64,000 nucleotides of DNA from positions 21,966,590-22,030,589 of the forward strand of contig NW_025336598.1 of assembly GCF_004798865.1 (NCBI RefSeq), read 5' to 3'. Below the pieces are notes generated by a model. It was not told the origin of the DNA, searched no databases, and saw only the letters and a list, made by a program, of their open reading frames with translations. The DNA comes from Varanus komodoensis (lineage: Eukaryota > Chordata > Lepidosauria > Squamata > Varanidae). Numbering within the stretch: the stretch's first letter is position 1; every line of letters begins with the position of its first letter. Made by a program: the position numbers and the translations under genes. Below are positions 15,341 to 29,089 of the stretch, piece by piece.

Positions 15341-17408
15341 GAATTTCTTGTTTATAATGCTTCCAAAAGGTGTTCAGCTTTGCTCACTGGCAAGTATAGA
15401 TTTTAAAGTATTTCATGAAAGATAAACAACCACCAAAAAAGCTTTTCCCCATGCTCTTGCTGGGCAAGTTTGCAGGTGTCCTTAAGGTAACATCTTCAGT
15501 GAAATCTCCAAGGCAGTAATGGGAGAGAGGTTAATCCTGCTATCGTATGCATGTTTGAACAGAAAAGAGTCCTGCATCTCCCAGTATTCCCCATTAAGTG
15601 TGGCTGACTAGCTGAGGAATCCTGAGCATTGTAGGAATTTTTTTCTGGGTAAACATATATGGGATTGCACCCTAAATTAATAATTTATACTTGTCATGTC
15701 ACTGCATTCATGAAAAACAATGGAGGGGGCAATGATCCTATACTGCCACATTTTCGGAAAGCCATTTGGCTAGTAAGCTTATTCAGTCTACAGTTTTAAT
15801 CAATTGTAGATCATTTTATGTTAAAGGGTTGGTTGAAGTTCTTTCATAGCACATCCCCACAACAGATTCAAATCCTGAAAAGGCACGGTAACGTACTGTA
15901 TTGCTTTTATACTACTCTCATTAAAAACACACATACTGATAAATCTTGTTATCTAAGAGTTATCTATATTTAGTTACCAGTATTATCTATAGCTTGAATT
16001 CCCTGCCATGTGCAAGGGCAGTAGCACTCTCTGATGAACAGCAGACTAATTGCAAAAAAGTGAGGAACTGAGGGCTTTCTTTTAATTTGTACCACATAAG
16101 CATTACTTTGAATATGACTGCATGCATTACAGCACAACACTGGATGCATTCCCATTGTGTTAACTTTATTCTGATTAAACAACAGCAAGCATCCAATTAA
16201 TGAGTATGGAAGCAAGGGGAGTATTTTCAGAGTTAGAAAAAGGAAAAAGCAAGAAAAGGCAAGCGGAGTTCCTCTTTGTTCTTTGCTTTCATTGCTAAAG
16301 ATGCATTCCTTCTTCTATATCAAACTCAGCAGGTTTATGTGGAATATATACTGCTCTGAGACGTGAGTTTCCATTTGCAAGTTACAGGACTCTTTGCCTG
16401 CCTTTCCTCATCTTCAGTTCCACAGTGAAGAAAGTCACACAAAAGTCACACAAGACTGGAGTTTGTTACAAAGTAAAGGGGGTTCTATGAAATTCGGTAG
16501 GACACAGCAGATCACTTGGGATGACAACTAGCTATTCAAGATAAATTCTGGCTGAGCTTCCCCGCAGCCCCCACTTGGATTTGTTAAGCTGTAGACACAA
16601 TTCAAGCAAAGCAATAATTGGCTTTATGAGAAGATTTGTATCTAAGCTGGAAGAAGTAGGCCACTGCAGTATGATGTTTCAAATATCACTCCATGTAGAC
16701 CCTTCTTGAAAATCCCACTCTTTAGAGAGGGTGTTTTTGTTAGACATTTCTCTTCACTACAGTCTGTCTTGAGTATCTAGGTTCAACTGGCTGTAAAATA
16801 TTAGAGATTCAGAAGGGAAATGTGGATTTACTTTACCCATGAGTAGATTTCCATATGTTTAAAAAGTGTGGTCTTTTCTCTTTTGATAAACTGATAAGCC
16901 ACAAAAAACAATCCAACTGCTTATCATTGCAGGGTCAAATTACACCATGGGTGGACAACTGCCAGGGATACCAAGAACAATTTTCTTCTTGGAACCTACT
17001 GTGAGTCCTAACCTACTAAAACCTTGCGGGATGATTTTAGTAACAGCAAAAGGGGCTATTTTTCCCTTTAAAACCAGCCCCTTCATGCTGTTGTGCACTT
17101 GCTGCAAATCGCAACGTGTTTTTTGAAAACAACAGGAAATCAGCCTTCTTTTGCTCTGTGGGACCAAATTTCAGCAGCAAACATTGTGGAGGGAGATGTC
17201 AAAAAGACCAGGGAAGCCTGCATGTTGCCATGCGGCATATGTTGCCAAACACAGAAATACGTTATTTTTTTCTTACTGTAAAAGCAAGCACAGGAGACCC
17301 AGATTTGGACTGAAATGCAGGGAGGGATTTGGTTTTAACCCTTTACTCCCATTCCCAACATGCTCTAGGTGCAGACTGGAGAGCCAACACTTGCAATGAA
17401 AATTTCCA

Positions 17409-17452
<44 letters not shown>
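17409..17452 (+). repeat. (AAT)n microsatellite
   Basis: About fourteen AAT units, ending in ATGAATAAATAAA. Long ORFs across it are artefacts. Confidence 0.98.
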
Positions 17453-17454
<2 letters not shown>

Positions 17455-19360
17455 GAATAAATAAAGGAAACATTTGCTTCAAAGGGGAAGACTTCAGGTC
17501 CTGATTTCTTGTTATTCTTTAGTCCTTGTACTTTTTCTACTGCTTCTGCTATAATTACTGTTACCTTTAATATCAATATTCCTCTGACAAACAAGAAGCA
17601 ATTTATCTAAGTTTTAACATTCAAGCATTGGGGTTAGCTATTTTTTTAAGATATTCTTGTAGTAACCTGTGGAAGCAGAGTAAATCGCTTTAAATTTAGA
17701 AGTCAGAGCACTGGCAAAGGCTTTACAGATCTACTACAAAACTCAAAACGTTGTTGTTTAGCATATACTAATAGTTTTTCAAACTTGGTGTTTTCTAGTA
17801 CATCTATTCTGAAACTGTCCTTTTTTATTTTACATTTTCTGCAACCCAGTGAGTTTACGGCTTAGCTATAATTTGATTTTTTTCCTTATCAATAGCTTTC
17901 TCAAAAATTCCCTTTTCTCTTTTCATTTTAAAAAGCAATCCTCTAGCCACAGGTCTGAATGGATTTCACAATAATGCAAGATCTGCTATAGTACTCCCCT
18001 AAAGTATTTAGATGCTTTCATTAAAATGCAAAACTACTAAAGAAGTTTGAGTTGTATTTAATTTCCATTAATAGATTCCTGGTTTCTAATTCACAAGCCT
18101 GAAGGAAACCCATACACAATCTATGCATATAATGGTGAGGCAAAAATCTGGAAAAGTTAAGATGCTGAAGTATTTTAAATCATAAATAAATATAGTGGTA
18201 AAGAACATCAAGAAATAAGTGAAAGTAAATTCAAAGGAATTTGCATTTTTGTAGTAACTAATTCCAGGTATCAGGTACTCTCAGTTGGGGCATACTATGC
18301 TGCAAAGTCAAACTAACTTTATAATGCTGAGATGGATTTTTGGTGTTGGTATTAAGTGAAAGGTCAAGTACTATAATTCCCTGCTAAAATTAATCTGAAT
18401 TCTCAAAATATGTCAAAGATATAAGAAAGCTGCTCAACAATTAAGCTTCATTCTGGTTGGAGGCACAAAATCTGAAATTAAATTTAGTACTGAACAACAA
18501 TTCTTTTATAAGTAAGTAAAAGCATGACCTCTGGATAAATTCCTGGATTTCAGTGTTAAGTTGGCTACAAATATATCTGCTACTCCTTACCAATTTAAAG
18601 AAAATGTAATTTAGTGGCTGATTATGGATTTAATGAAGAACTTAATTCTAATTATTATACTCTCAGGATACTCTTTACAAAGAACCCAGTTTATTTGCTT
18701 GCATATGATTACACAAGGCCATTTTAGTCTTTTATGTATATTCTTCATGGACCAGAAAAAACATTTGCTTACCCAATATGAATATGTTAACAAATATTCC
18801 AAACACAACACAAACCTAGATATAAAATGAGTCTTGTGTACCTAAAATAACAAATAGTCAAGAGTTTAACATGACACTTCGATAAGACACTCTCACTCTC
18901 CCTGAATGTATGGTGGAAGGAGGAAGCTGGCATATAAAGCTTTACCCAGATATATTCAGACTAGATTAAACAACCCTAGAAGTGAAGAATGAAATTGTTT
19001 CATATTTTTCCACTTTCCTCCCACCATCCTCCTGCAACAACGTCTGTTGTGAGAGCTCATTAAGTCTTATATTGGATCAGGAGGTGTCAAAATCTGCTTA
19101 ATCAGCATCACTAAGACTGTGAGGAGGAGGACCATCAGAAGTATATTGTGATCTGGACCATTAAACAAGAGTTCAGGATTGCTTGTTACATTTCCTATGG
19201 TGCCTTCCTCCCTCCTCTCCTTTTCTCAGGTACCAAATGCCAGATCTGCTTCTCATTATCCTCACCAGAATGGGCAACACTTGTCTTCACAGATTGTTGA
19301 AGGTTAACAGTATCTGGGAAGAGATAGTTGAAGGACTGCACACCTTCTCTGAAGGTGGTG

Positions 19361-19362
<2 letters not shown>

Positions 19363-19412
<50 letters not shown>
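19363..19412 (+). repeat. (TTTC)n microsatellite on a LINE tail
   Basis: Twelve CTTT units abutting the reversed LINE 3' end that starts at 19413. Confidence 0.97.
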
Positions 19413-19600
19413 ACACCACCCATCAACCCAGTGGCTCCCTGGGCATTTCACAAACTCAAAATATACATTAATTAATTAACAATAATTCTAAAATACCAAT
19501 ACTACAATTAGTATAAATGCAGTAAAACACTGATCCACCCACCATGACTGTAGCTAAACAGTACAGTATTAAATGCAGTAAAAATAAAACTTGATATTTA
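19413..19600 (-). mobile_element. LINE 3'-tail fragment beside a TTTC microsatellite
   Basis: On the plus strand, the TTTC repeat runs directly into ACACCACCCATCAACCCAGT, GGCTCCCTGGGCATTTCAC and then an A-rich, ATTAATTAAC-containing stretch. Reversed, this is an L2/L3-like 3' end (ACTGGGT...GGTGGTGT plus tail). Only the tail portion is recognisable. Confidence 0.5.
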
Positions 19601-22179
19601 TGAATTTATTACTTCCATTTAGACACTAAACTCCCAGGTGAGTGACTCATCATTAAAACATGTAACAATATCATTAAAAATAGTTGTAGTAGTAGCCATG
19701 TAACTTTCCAGAAGGTCATTTTAAATATTTACAGGAATTTTATTAACTCAATTTTACATTTCTCCCTGGCATTCCCTGAAAATAAAAGCTTTGCTATGCT
19801 TCATTTTTTATGGTCTAATCTCCGAAAGGATCAGAAGCTGATAAACTACATAGAAGACTTGTCTTCATCTTTCTGCTTGCAAAGGCTACTTGCTTAGTTC
19901 AAAGAACTTAGCCAAAATAGGTTATAAGCTGGAAAGCTCCAGTAAATATGTATATTTTGTTGCATGTAGTAAATACAATTTCCATTTTATTTCCTTCAGC
20001 CTAGTGACAGGCAAATGACTTTGCCTTTTTGATCCTTCACCCTTCCATGGACTAAGGTTGGCTTAATGGAGCCAATATGCTATTATTATATTCAAAGGCC
20101 AGTCCTGCAGATGACAATAGACTTCTTGACATGTTTCAAAGAGCACTCAGAGAGATTCAGCACACCTGCCCTACTGCAAAGTCCCTGAGTGCACTTGAAT
20201 GCTAAAAGGATACTCTGTGTGCTTGGTCACCCTTTTTCTCAAACTCCTTGACTGTGTAGAGCATTCCTCTGACATGCAACTGAACGTATGTAGAATCTCC
20301 ACTCCATGTGGCAAGGCTCAGGAATGAAGGGGCAGGGCTGAATGTGCCTACGTAAGTTAAGGTAAGGGACAGAAAGCATATCCCTCTCCCTATCCCTAAG
20401 TGGAACATTTACACTTTATAACTTTGAAAGATAGAAATAGGGCTACTATCAATCCAAGAAATGGAATAGGTTGACCAGCTTTTACATTACTACTTAATCC
20501 TGAAATAGCTACTACCAGTGGCATAGTTCATTCTAAGTAGATAAAGATATCTAGTAACAAAACAGAAACCCTTTTTATGTGTTACATGTGAGAAGGAAGG
20601 TTCATATTTTCAAGAGACTCTGGCATTATGTTGTCAGCTCAATGCCTGGATGTATCTACAGCATGGACTTCTACAGCTGAGAAGCCTTATACATTTTGTA
20701 TCCCCAAGCAGACAAAGCGCTGTAATGTGTGGTTTTAGAGAAGTCTATGTGTACAGGCTTCCTTGCTGCTCAGATATTCATGCTCCAAATATGGACATCA
20801 GGAATGGATTGTGTCAGCACACATGGGCTCACAGTGCAGCCATGCAGCCTTTCCAACACTTGACACCTCCTTCACATCAGTAATACCTGCCAGGGTTACA
20901 AAACCAGTGAGAATTCAGTATTCCTCTTGTCTCTGCTTGGCAAAGTAGATTGCTAATTTCCCCATTCATTCCTCATCTCATCACTTCAGAGTACTGCCAC
21001 ATTCTACTGTATGTGTAGGTCAGTTGAAAACAAAGTATTGGTGGTCACCATGGAGGTCAGAAAGCACAAGATCCGGGGCTCTGGAAATTTTTCAGTGCAT
21101 AATGGATTCTATAGTTAAAACTCTTTAGATAGAACTTAAGTCCCATTCTATTGGAAATGCAACAGCGAATACACAATGCAATGAACAACAAGATTTTAAA
21201 AATCCAGCCTTCTTCACCCAAAATTTAAGGAAATGCAACCTACTTTCCTAAAGAAGCTCAAGAAACTACCGTTAACTACTAAAACAGAACTTAATGTTAT
21301 AACTTCCTTTTGACAATCCTGGCGATTAACCATTCAGAGCTACTAGTTTTGTTTTTCTGTTTTTTGGGGAGTAGTAGTCCTTTTCATTTTTTTAAATGAA
21401 CACAGCTTTTCCTCTCAGGCTAATGTCACAATAAATTTCCATCACTGGTCTCTCTGTAATTCTTTAGGGCTTTTCACCACAACACTAAGCTCAGACATTT
21501 CATAAAAACAGCAATAAGACAGCTGAATTTCCAAAGGTGCAATCTGTTTTATCCTTGCACTTTATCCTCCTTCTGTTAATGTCCATTATTCTACATAATG
21601 AAGTTGGAAATCATCTCTCCAACCTTCCCCTAAGAGTCAAAGTATGGTTGCTAATGCACTTACCTAAACTTGTAAAGCAGCAATTAAAAGTATATTTGAA
21701 CTGGAAACAAAAGAAAGTAGTCAGTTTGTTTTGAAGTTTGAAAGGCAAACTGCATGCCATATCAAAGCTGCAGGTATCTAAGTCCTGGAAGTCCCTTGCT
21801 CTTTGCGGGATGCTGGAAGATGGTGCACTTCGAAATGCAGCAGTCCTTGTGTTACATTTGTAACAGCAGTCCTTGTGTTAAATTGTGTTACATTTTCCCC
21901 TCTTCTTTCATTTCCCCCATCCGAGGTCTACTACTACTCCCTCACTCTTTTTACTTTGGAAAATACCCAAACATGCATTTGCAATATAAGCATAGGACTG
22001 GAACCCTGGTGGGAATAAAAGGAGAGAACAACAACACATGCAATTACAGTGTAACATGTAGTTCATTTCTCTGAAGTACCTGGCAGCTTACTCAAATAAC
22101 TCTCAGTGTAGTCATGAGGCAAGAGATGACAGCTAATTAGCAGCCCAACTTTTACAGCTCATTTAACATGGTTTTTAGC

Positions 22180-24900
22180 ATGTTGTTCTTATGTGCTGTC
22201 AAGATATCTTTACCTTACAGTGACCCTATGAATGAGTGCTCTCCTAAATGCCCTATCCTCCACCACCCTGCTCAGCTCTTGAAACTCAAGGCTTCCTTTC
22301 TGGAGTCACTCCATTTCATATTTGGGATTCCTCTTTTTCTGCCTTCAACTTTTCCTATCACGATTGTCTTCTCCAGTGAGGCTTCTCATAATGTGCCCTA
22401 AGTACAACAACTTCAATTGTGTCATTTTCACTTCTAGGGAAAGTTCTGGCTTTATATGATTTAGGACCTTCTTGTGCATTCTTATGTCAGTCTAGGCTAT
22501 CAGCAAAGCTCTTCTCCAGCACCATATTTTGAACACATCAGTTTTCTTCCTGTCATCTCCCTTCACTGTCCAGCTTTCACATTCATACACAGTGATCCAG
22601 AATACAATAATGTGGATGGTCTTGGCCCTGGTATCCAGTGAAATTTCCTTACATATGATTATCTTTTCATCTTCCTTTGTTGCTATCCTTCCAAGTCACC
22701 ATCTTCTTTGAATTTCTTGGCTGCCAGTCTCCCTTGAATTGTTGACTGTGCTGAAGTATGTAAAGCCTTTCACATTTTCAATTTCTTTATTGTTAACAAT
22801 AAAGTTATGCAATGTTTAGCCATGATTTTTGTTTTTGTTTTTATTCAGCTGCAGTCCTGCTTTTGCACTTTCATCTTGTACTTTTTCTTGCACTTTCATC
22901 AGGAGTCATTTCAATCCATTGCTGCTTTCTGCCACTAGTATGGTATTATTTGCATATCTTAAATTTTTGATGTGTCTTCCACCAATGTTTACTTCTTCCT
23001 CTGATTATGATCCAGCTTTCCTTTTGATATGTTCTGCATACAGATTGAAAAGATAGGGATATAAAATGCACCCTTGTCTGATACCTTTGTAGGTGGGAAA
23101 CCATTATCTTTCCCTGTAGCCCATTGTAACTGTAGCCTCTTGTCCATAACACACGTAATGCAGGATAATCAAGTGATGGGGCATACCCTTTTCTTCCAGG
23201 ACCATCCATAGCTTCTTGTGATCCATACCATCAAAAGCTTTGCTGTAGTCTATAAAGCACATGCTGATCTTCTGCTGAAATTCTTTTGTGTACTCCAGGA
23301 GCCAACATATATCCGTGATATTATCTCTAGTGCCTCTTCCTTTTTGGAATCCAACTTGGATAGTAAGCATTTCTCGCTCCATATAGAGTAATATTATTTG
23401 ATGCAACACCTAGATCATGGGAAATTAGTTCAATGGTCCTGTGGTTTCTACACTCTTTAGCAACTCCTTTCTTGCAGATTAAAATGTGTATTAAACATTT
23501 CCCATTTGTGGGCCATTGTTTTGTTTTCCATATTTGCTAACATATTCTTGTTAGAATATGGACAGATTCAGTCTCTGCAGCTTGGAATAGTTCTATTCTG
23601 TCTACTCCAGATGCTTTATTTCTTTCAAGTGCTTTCAGAGCAGCTTTCCCTTCACTTTTTAATACTGTAGGTTCTTTTTCATAGGATTTCTCTTTGAAGG
23701 AGTTTGCCCTCCTTTCACCTCTTCTGTATAGTTCTCTTGCATATTTTTCCACCTTCTCTTTATTTATCATCATCACATAGTGTGTCCCACCTTTTTGTCA
23801 TGTAGCATTCTTATTCTAGGTTTGAATTTGTCTTTATTTTAAATTTTGCAGAAAAGGTTTCTTGTTTTTCCTCTTTTGTTGTTCACTTCTATTTCTTTGC
23901 ACTGGTTATTGTAATATTTATTTTTGTCTACATGTGATAGTTGATTAAATGTTTATTTCAATTTCTTTCTACCACAGTCTTCTCCTGGTCTTGATATATC
24001 AGCAAGCTATTAAAAGAATCTTCTGCTTCCAATTACCTAGTTTATTTGATTTCTGTATTAGCCATCTGGTGATGTCCACATATACAGTCTTCCTATTGGT
24101 TGCCTGAAGTATGTATTTGCTATAAACAGATCGTTCAGTTCACAGAATTCTATGATTTGTTCTCTTGCTTCATTTCTTACCCCAAGGTCAAATTCTTCCA
24201 CAACACTTAATTCTACTTTGTCTCCTACTTTTGCATTCTGGTTACTTATGATTAATAGCATTTCTTGCTTGGGTGTGTGACCGATTTCCTCTTGAACAGC
24301 TGCAAAAAAGTGTTTGATTTCTTCTTCTTCAGCATTTGTTGTTGCAGCATAGAGTTAAATTATGGTTATCTTGATAGGTTTTCTGAGAATTCTGATTGAT
24401 ACGATTCAGCCAGATTTTGTATTATACCCGCTTACTGCCTGTGCTACAACTCGCCTCAGTATTAGAGATTCTCCATTTCATTCCTTTTTGTCATTTGCAG
24501 AGTAAAACACTGTGTGTTTGTTTCACTGAAAATGTCCCATTTCCATTCAATTTAGTTCATTTGCACCAAGTATTGTGAGGTTTAATTCTTCTGCGTCTTG
24601 CTTTATGAATTCCAGTTTGCCTTGATTCATAGTTCTCACTTTCCCTGTTCCAATTGTATGTGTTGTGCAGCATCAGGTTTTCCCCTCTGTGCGTGCCAGT
24701 CATTAGCCTTCCCTTTGGCTTTGATCTAATTGTGTCATTAATGACAGTACTACTTGTACTTGTCCCAGTAGCTAGCTGAGTCCCTTCTCTCTTGGCAGTC
24801 TCATCTTCTGACAGTCCGTTGTTTCATTTTGGGCTGTTTCAGCTACTTTGAGGTGTACCAGCTTGACAATTCATTTGGTTCTTGGCTAACCTCAGTTAAT
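22180..24900 (-). mobile_element. BovB (RTE clade) LINE, long but decayed
   Basis: Minus-strand non-LTR retrotransposon. From its 5' to its 3' side I can see an endonuclease segment (24058-24261: NAKVGDKVE, LIxEFC-like and TWTSPDG-like motifs); a linker resembling NKASGVDRIELFQ (23537-23776); and reverse-transcriptase motifs VGFQKGRGTRDN, FIDYSKAFDGMDHKKLW and GQEATV (23104-23409). The catalytic box near 22945 reads YANN instead of YADD. The 3' end near 22180 carries the typical TGTGCTGTCAAG and GACCCTATGAATG sequence shared with squamate SINE tails. Coding capacity is split over several frames with stops, so it is inactive. BovB is abundant in squamates and known for horizontal spread. The 5' border is approximate. 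Confidence 0.85.
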
Positions 24901-26549
24901 CCATGCTATCCAAAAAATAAAATGTGGCAACCATACTCCATCTGCATACATGGGGAAAGCAGAGAAATGGAACCACATGTGTCTACAAGGAGCTGAAATC
25001 ACTCAGTTTCACACAAAGCAGTCTTCCATTGTACAAATTCCTTACTGCAGTACAATAGAACTCTGTGTTGCAATAAGGGATATTGTGTTTCTCTGCTTGA
25101 TGTCAACAGAAAAAAGTGCCAGCATGAAGTTAGAGGGAAAGTTCTTGGATCAGAGAGAGTGAGAGAAAGCTCCAGTGAACAAGGTAGTCTAAGTCTATAG
25201 AGTTGCCAATTATTGGAGCAGAAAACTACATATTTAGTATTTCACTGACCTAACATTATTCACAGGTAGACACCTCTCTAGCATCAGTTCACAATAAATT
25301 TCAATGCCACTATATAGGCACAGCTAGGTGAGAATATCTATAATTATGTATTCACACAGATAAGACAGCATATTAATTCCTTGTTTTTGCATGTTTCTTA
25401 AGAGGTGGTACTTTACATAAATGTGTGTGGTTCAAAGGCTCTCCCTTTTGGTCTGTGACAGCTTTTTGCTTCCTTGATTGTCTTCCGAAACTGGAAATAC
25501 AAATTGCTTCAGTCCTAAATCTAACAACATCTGATGAACCCAAATAGCGTGTTTATATTCTTGTGCAGTTGTCACTTATTCTGCTTCTGTTGTGAAAGTA
25601 CAACAGTTGTCTGTTTTTGATAACCCCAGCTAACAGTTTCTCCTTCATATAGAAAGAAATATATTCATTGTTGGACTTGCAATCTGCAATAATCCTATGG
25701 ATGTGAAAGAAATTAATTAGGTTCATAAATTTATATGTGTATACACAATTAAAACTTTCTGGAACTGAATGCAGACCCAAATATAATCAGGGATGCACAT
25801 ATTTATGAGCCTGTGATCTGATTCATGCATCATAAATGTGTTAGAAAAATATATTCATTTTAAGACGTGCATGAACAATGTACACATTTTAAAATGCTCA
25901 CAGACATGCTTTGGTTAATGGAGAATATGTGTACTTTTCAAAAATGTACACTAATTATATGTATGTTTAGAACACACAGAAACACATATGCATTTTGGAA
26001 TGAGTTTTGAAAAGCATATAGCCCAACCAGTCAGGATCCATATTCCTTGTTAAGATCAGATCTATGTTCACTGCCAGTCTCAATTTTGGGTGGATCGTTT
26101 CATTTAGACATGATATCATTCTTTCCCATCCAACTTTCCTGAATAACTGCAGCCACCTTTGGTCTTGTTGCAGCAGCTGCATACAATTATTCCAATTTCA
26201 TTATTTTTCAAATAGCCTATTTCCATGATAAGAAGTTAAATACTGGAATATTTTGCCATTTTTCCTCTCTGATTGAGATGGTTCCTATCTTACTCTCTTT
26301 CTGTTTGGTTGCTGAGTTAATGTGTGGTGCTTCCTAGTTTTTAGTATTATTTCTATATTTAAGTCAGTGTCTTCCCTTTGTTCACACAAAGAATATCATC
26401 CCTTCTGGGGAATATCCTCTTGGGGAATACCTCATTTATTTTCTCATTCCATGAGGGATTCCCCTTTGGATTGACAGATAAATCATTTTTTTAATTAAAG
26501 CAACAAAGCAATCCTCCAGTGAAAGCCCATAAATATTCTTTTGACGTTT

Positions 26550-27050
26550 ATACATGAGGTCATTTAATTGCTTCAAATGGGATGGCTAGACCATATCTTT
26601 TTTCTGTTACTGAAAAAAAGGTGGTCTTATGTCTAGGTGCTTGACTTGCAGTGCATTGCCAAATGCCACACTTAGAAGAGTTCTTTTAGTGGGGGACTTT
26701 AGAAATGGGAACAGATATTTTATTATAAACTGTATATTTGAAAGAATCTCCTTTGGCTGTAATTCAAACCTTGTATTGTGGGACTTCTTTGACAGTGCAT
26801 TAAAAAAAATCCAGTGATGTCCTGCTTATTTCATCCTGATGACATTTGGTGTGGGTTCAAGTTTTACATTTGTAAAGTAGGCATATGCACTTCCTCTTTC
26901 AACTGTGTAGCATAATGCTGGGGCAGTTCATCAAATCCCTCCAAAAGGAGGAGAAATTCTTCAACAGTTGCTTGAGGGTGAGGCTCATAATTAACTGACA
27001 CAGTTGTATAACTACTTTCTTCTTTGTATTTGTTCAGTTTAGACATCTTT
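26550..27050 (-). mobile_element. Probable Ty1/copia-like LTR-retrotransposon pol fragment (fossil)
   Basis: A minus-strand stretch around 26625-26710 translates to a segment resembling the copia-family reverse-transcriptase core (SPTxRTLLSVA ... LQVKHLDI). Flanking minus-strand sequence up to about 27050 may belong to the same pol region. It is broken in several places and no LTRs are recognised, so it is a partial, probably old fossil. The call rests on one short motif block and could be wrong. Confidence 0.45.
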
Positions 27051-27182
27051 TCTTTCTTGACTATTCAAAGCTGATCATCCACATTCATCAACTTGATTCA
27101 AATGACTAGAGATATCTATAAATCTGCCCTGCAGATTCAACAGCAGATAGGCTTTTTCAAGTTGCATGGGATGTGGACCATT

Positions 27183-27184
27183 TC

Positions 27185-27232
<48 letters not shown>

Positions 27233-27286
27233 TCCTTCCTTCCTTCCTTCCTTCCTTCCTTCCTTCCTTCCTTCCTTCCTTCCTTT
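27183..27286 (+). repeat. Compound (TTTC)n(TTCC)n microsatellite
   Basis: About 50 bp of TTTC units change at about 27233 into about 50 bp of TTCC units, giving a 104-bp uninterrupted pyrimidine tract. Confidence 0.98.
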
Positions 27287-28393
27287 CACTTTCCAAGACT
27301 GTACATAAATTCAGTTATAAACAAATAGAAAAGTTGCTGGAAAATATGCTAATATACTCATATATGCCATTCTGTAATCTCTCTCTCTCTGCATTCTGCT
27401 CATTGATTGTACACTGAGCTTAAAAAAGGCAAACTGTTATGTACTGGAGAAAGTTCATAAATTATGGTAGACTTTTTTGCATACTTTTCCAAAAGGAGAA
27501 ATGAGTTGAATCCATTAATGAATGGCTGAGCGAGTGAAAGATGTTTGACAAGTCACAAAATGCAAACAGCACAAATTTAACTAAATTCATATATCCTTAT
27601 TTGAATATAGCCCTCCTTTTTATTTTCATTGTGGCCTACACTTATGGATTTCTTGCAATCTGTCCTGGACCTGTAGTTTATTATCAGAGTGTTATTATTA
27701 TCAGAGGTGAGAAAATAACTCAACTTCACATAGAGCAAAGTTGCATTTTACAAAATCCCCTACTGCAACAAAAGAACGCCAGCAACATTACACAGCTTTG
27801 CTTCAACAGAAAGAACAGGAGGTAAGAGAGGAAGTTGTTTCAATCAGACAAAAAAGGGAGGACATTCTAAGCCACTAACAAGCTAGGGTACAATTCCATA
27901 TACTGTTGGAGAAGACTAACTACCTTAGTACTGCACTGATTTAGCTGTTTTTACCTCATTGCCTCTTCAACAGCATGTCCTATGCATAATCTGAATGAGA
28001 GGATGAAAGAGTAAGCAAATTCTTCTATCACATATTGGTTTTCTCATGATCATTTTCCCTGCCAGCTAATTATTACAGTTTACTTAATATTAGCTGATAC
28101 TAATAGATGGCCATTAAAGTTAGTTTTGACAGACTGTCTTACCATGGTATATTTGATATTTTTGAGTCTGAATTTGCTAGCTAATTTTATACTTCATTCT
28201 TTTATTACCTGGTCTGTGACCATATTTATAGAAACTAACTTGCTAGTTTCTGCAATGTTTTCCATATAGATTTACCTATAAGCATATGTATATGTGTGGG
28301 AATACATGGGTATTCTTTAAACATAATATGTATACTATAAACATGTATAAATATAAACATAGCACTGACCTGTCAAAATAGTAGATGCTTCTA

Positions 28394-28415
28394 TTATTTA
28401 TTTATTTATTTATTT
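28394..28415 (+). repeat. (ATTT)n LINE tail
   Basis: Five ATTT units forming the 3' tail of the minus-strand LINE at 28394-28965. Confidence 0.9.
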
Positions 28416-28965
28416 AAAGTTTTTGGATTCTGCCCTTTACAGTGTCTCAGGATGGCGATAACATAAGTAACACACAGCTTCACGAATAATATATAAAATC
28501 AATATTGAAAACAATACTAACATTTAAAATACTGGGAAAATAAAAAGGTTTGGCCTGGCGCTGAAATGAAAAAAGCGTTGGCACCAAGTGTATCTCTCTG
28601 GGGAGCCCATTCCAGAGGTAGGGGTGCCACCACAGAGTAGTCCCTTCTCCTTCAAAGAGGGCTCCTCAAGAAGGACCTCTGCTCCAGATCTTAGAGGCTG
28701 GGTGGGTATATATGGAAGGAGGCGCTCCTTCAAACACTCAGGTCCTAAGCCGTTTAGGGCTTTATATGTCATCACTAGCACCTTAAATTGGGCCTGGACT
28801 TCAGCTGGAACCCAGTGCAGATGGTACAGGACCAGCATTATGTGTAGATATCTGCTGGTCCCTGCTAGCATCCTGGCTGTTCTGTTCTGAACCAATTGAA
28901 GTATCCAGACCGTCTTCAAGGGCAGCTCCACATAGAGTGTGTTGCAATATTCCAATATTATTGAG
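28394..28965 (-). mobile_element. L2/L3-like LINE 3' part with ATTT tail
   Basis: Minus-strand fragment encoding the end of the reverse-transcriptase ORF: EYCNTLYVELPLKTV, LQLVQNRTARMLAG, LHWVPAEVQAQFKVLVMTYK, ALNGLGPECLKERLLPY. A 143-codon frame (28524-28955) is still open, which suggests a fairly young copy. The 3' end is an ATTT repeat at 28394-28415. It is 5'-truncated within the RT domain near 28965. Confidence 0.85.
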
Positions 28966-29089
28966 AGCTATTAAAAGTTATAGCAGGAAATGAAATGGGG
29001 AAAATGATATGGCACTGTTTACAAAGGACAAGCAGCATTTTTCCTTATATTTAAATAATGTTTATATGTTTGCCTTCCTAAACTGCCTG

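Noticed and set aside
27093-27417. ORFs rich in FLSFFLSF and FLPSFLPS
   Set aside because: Pure translation of the TTTC/TTCC microsatellite.
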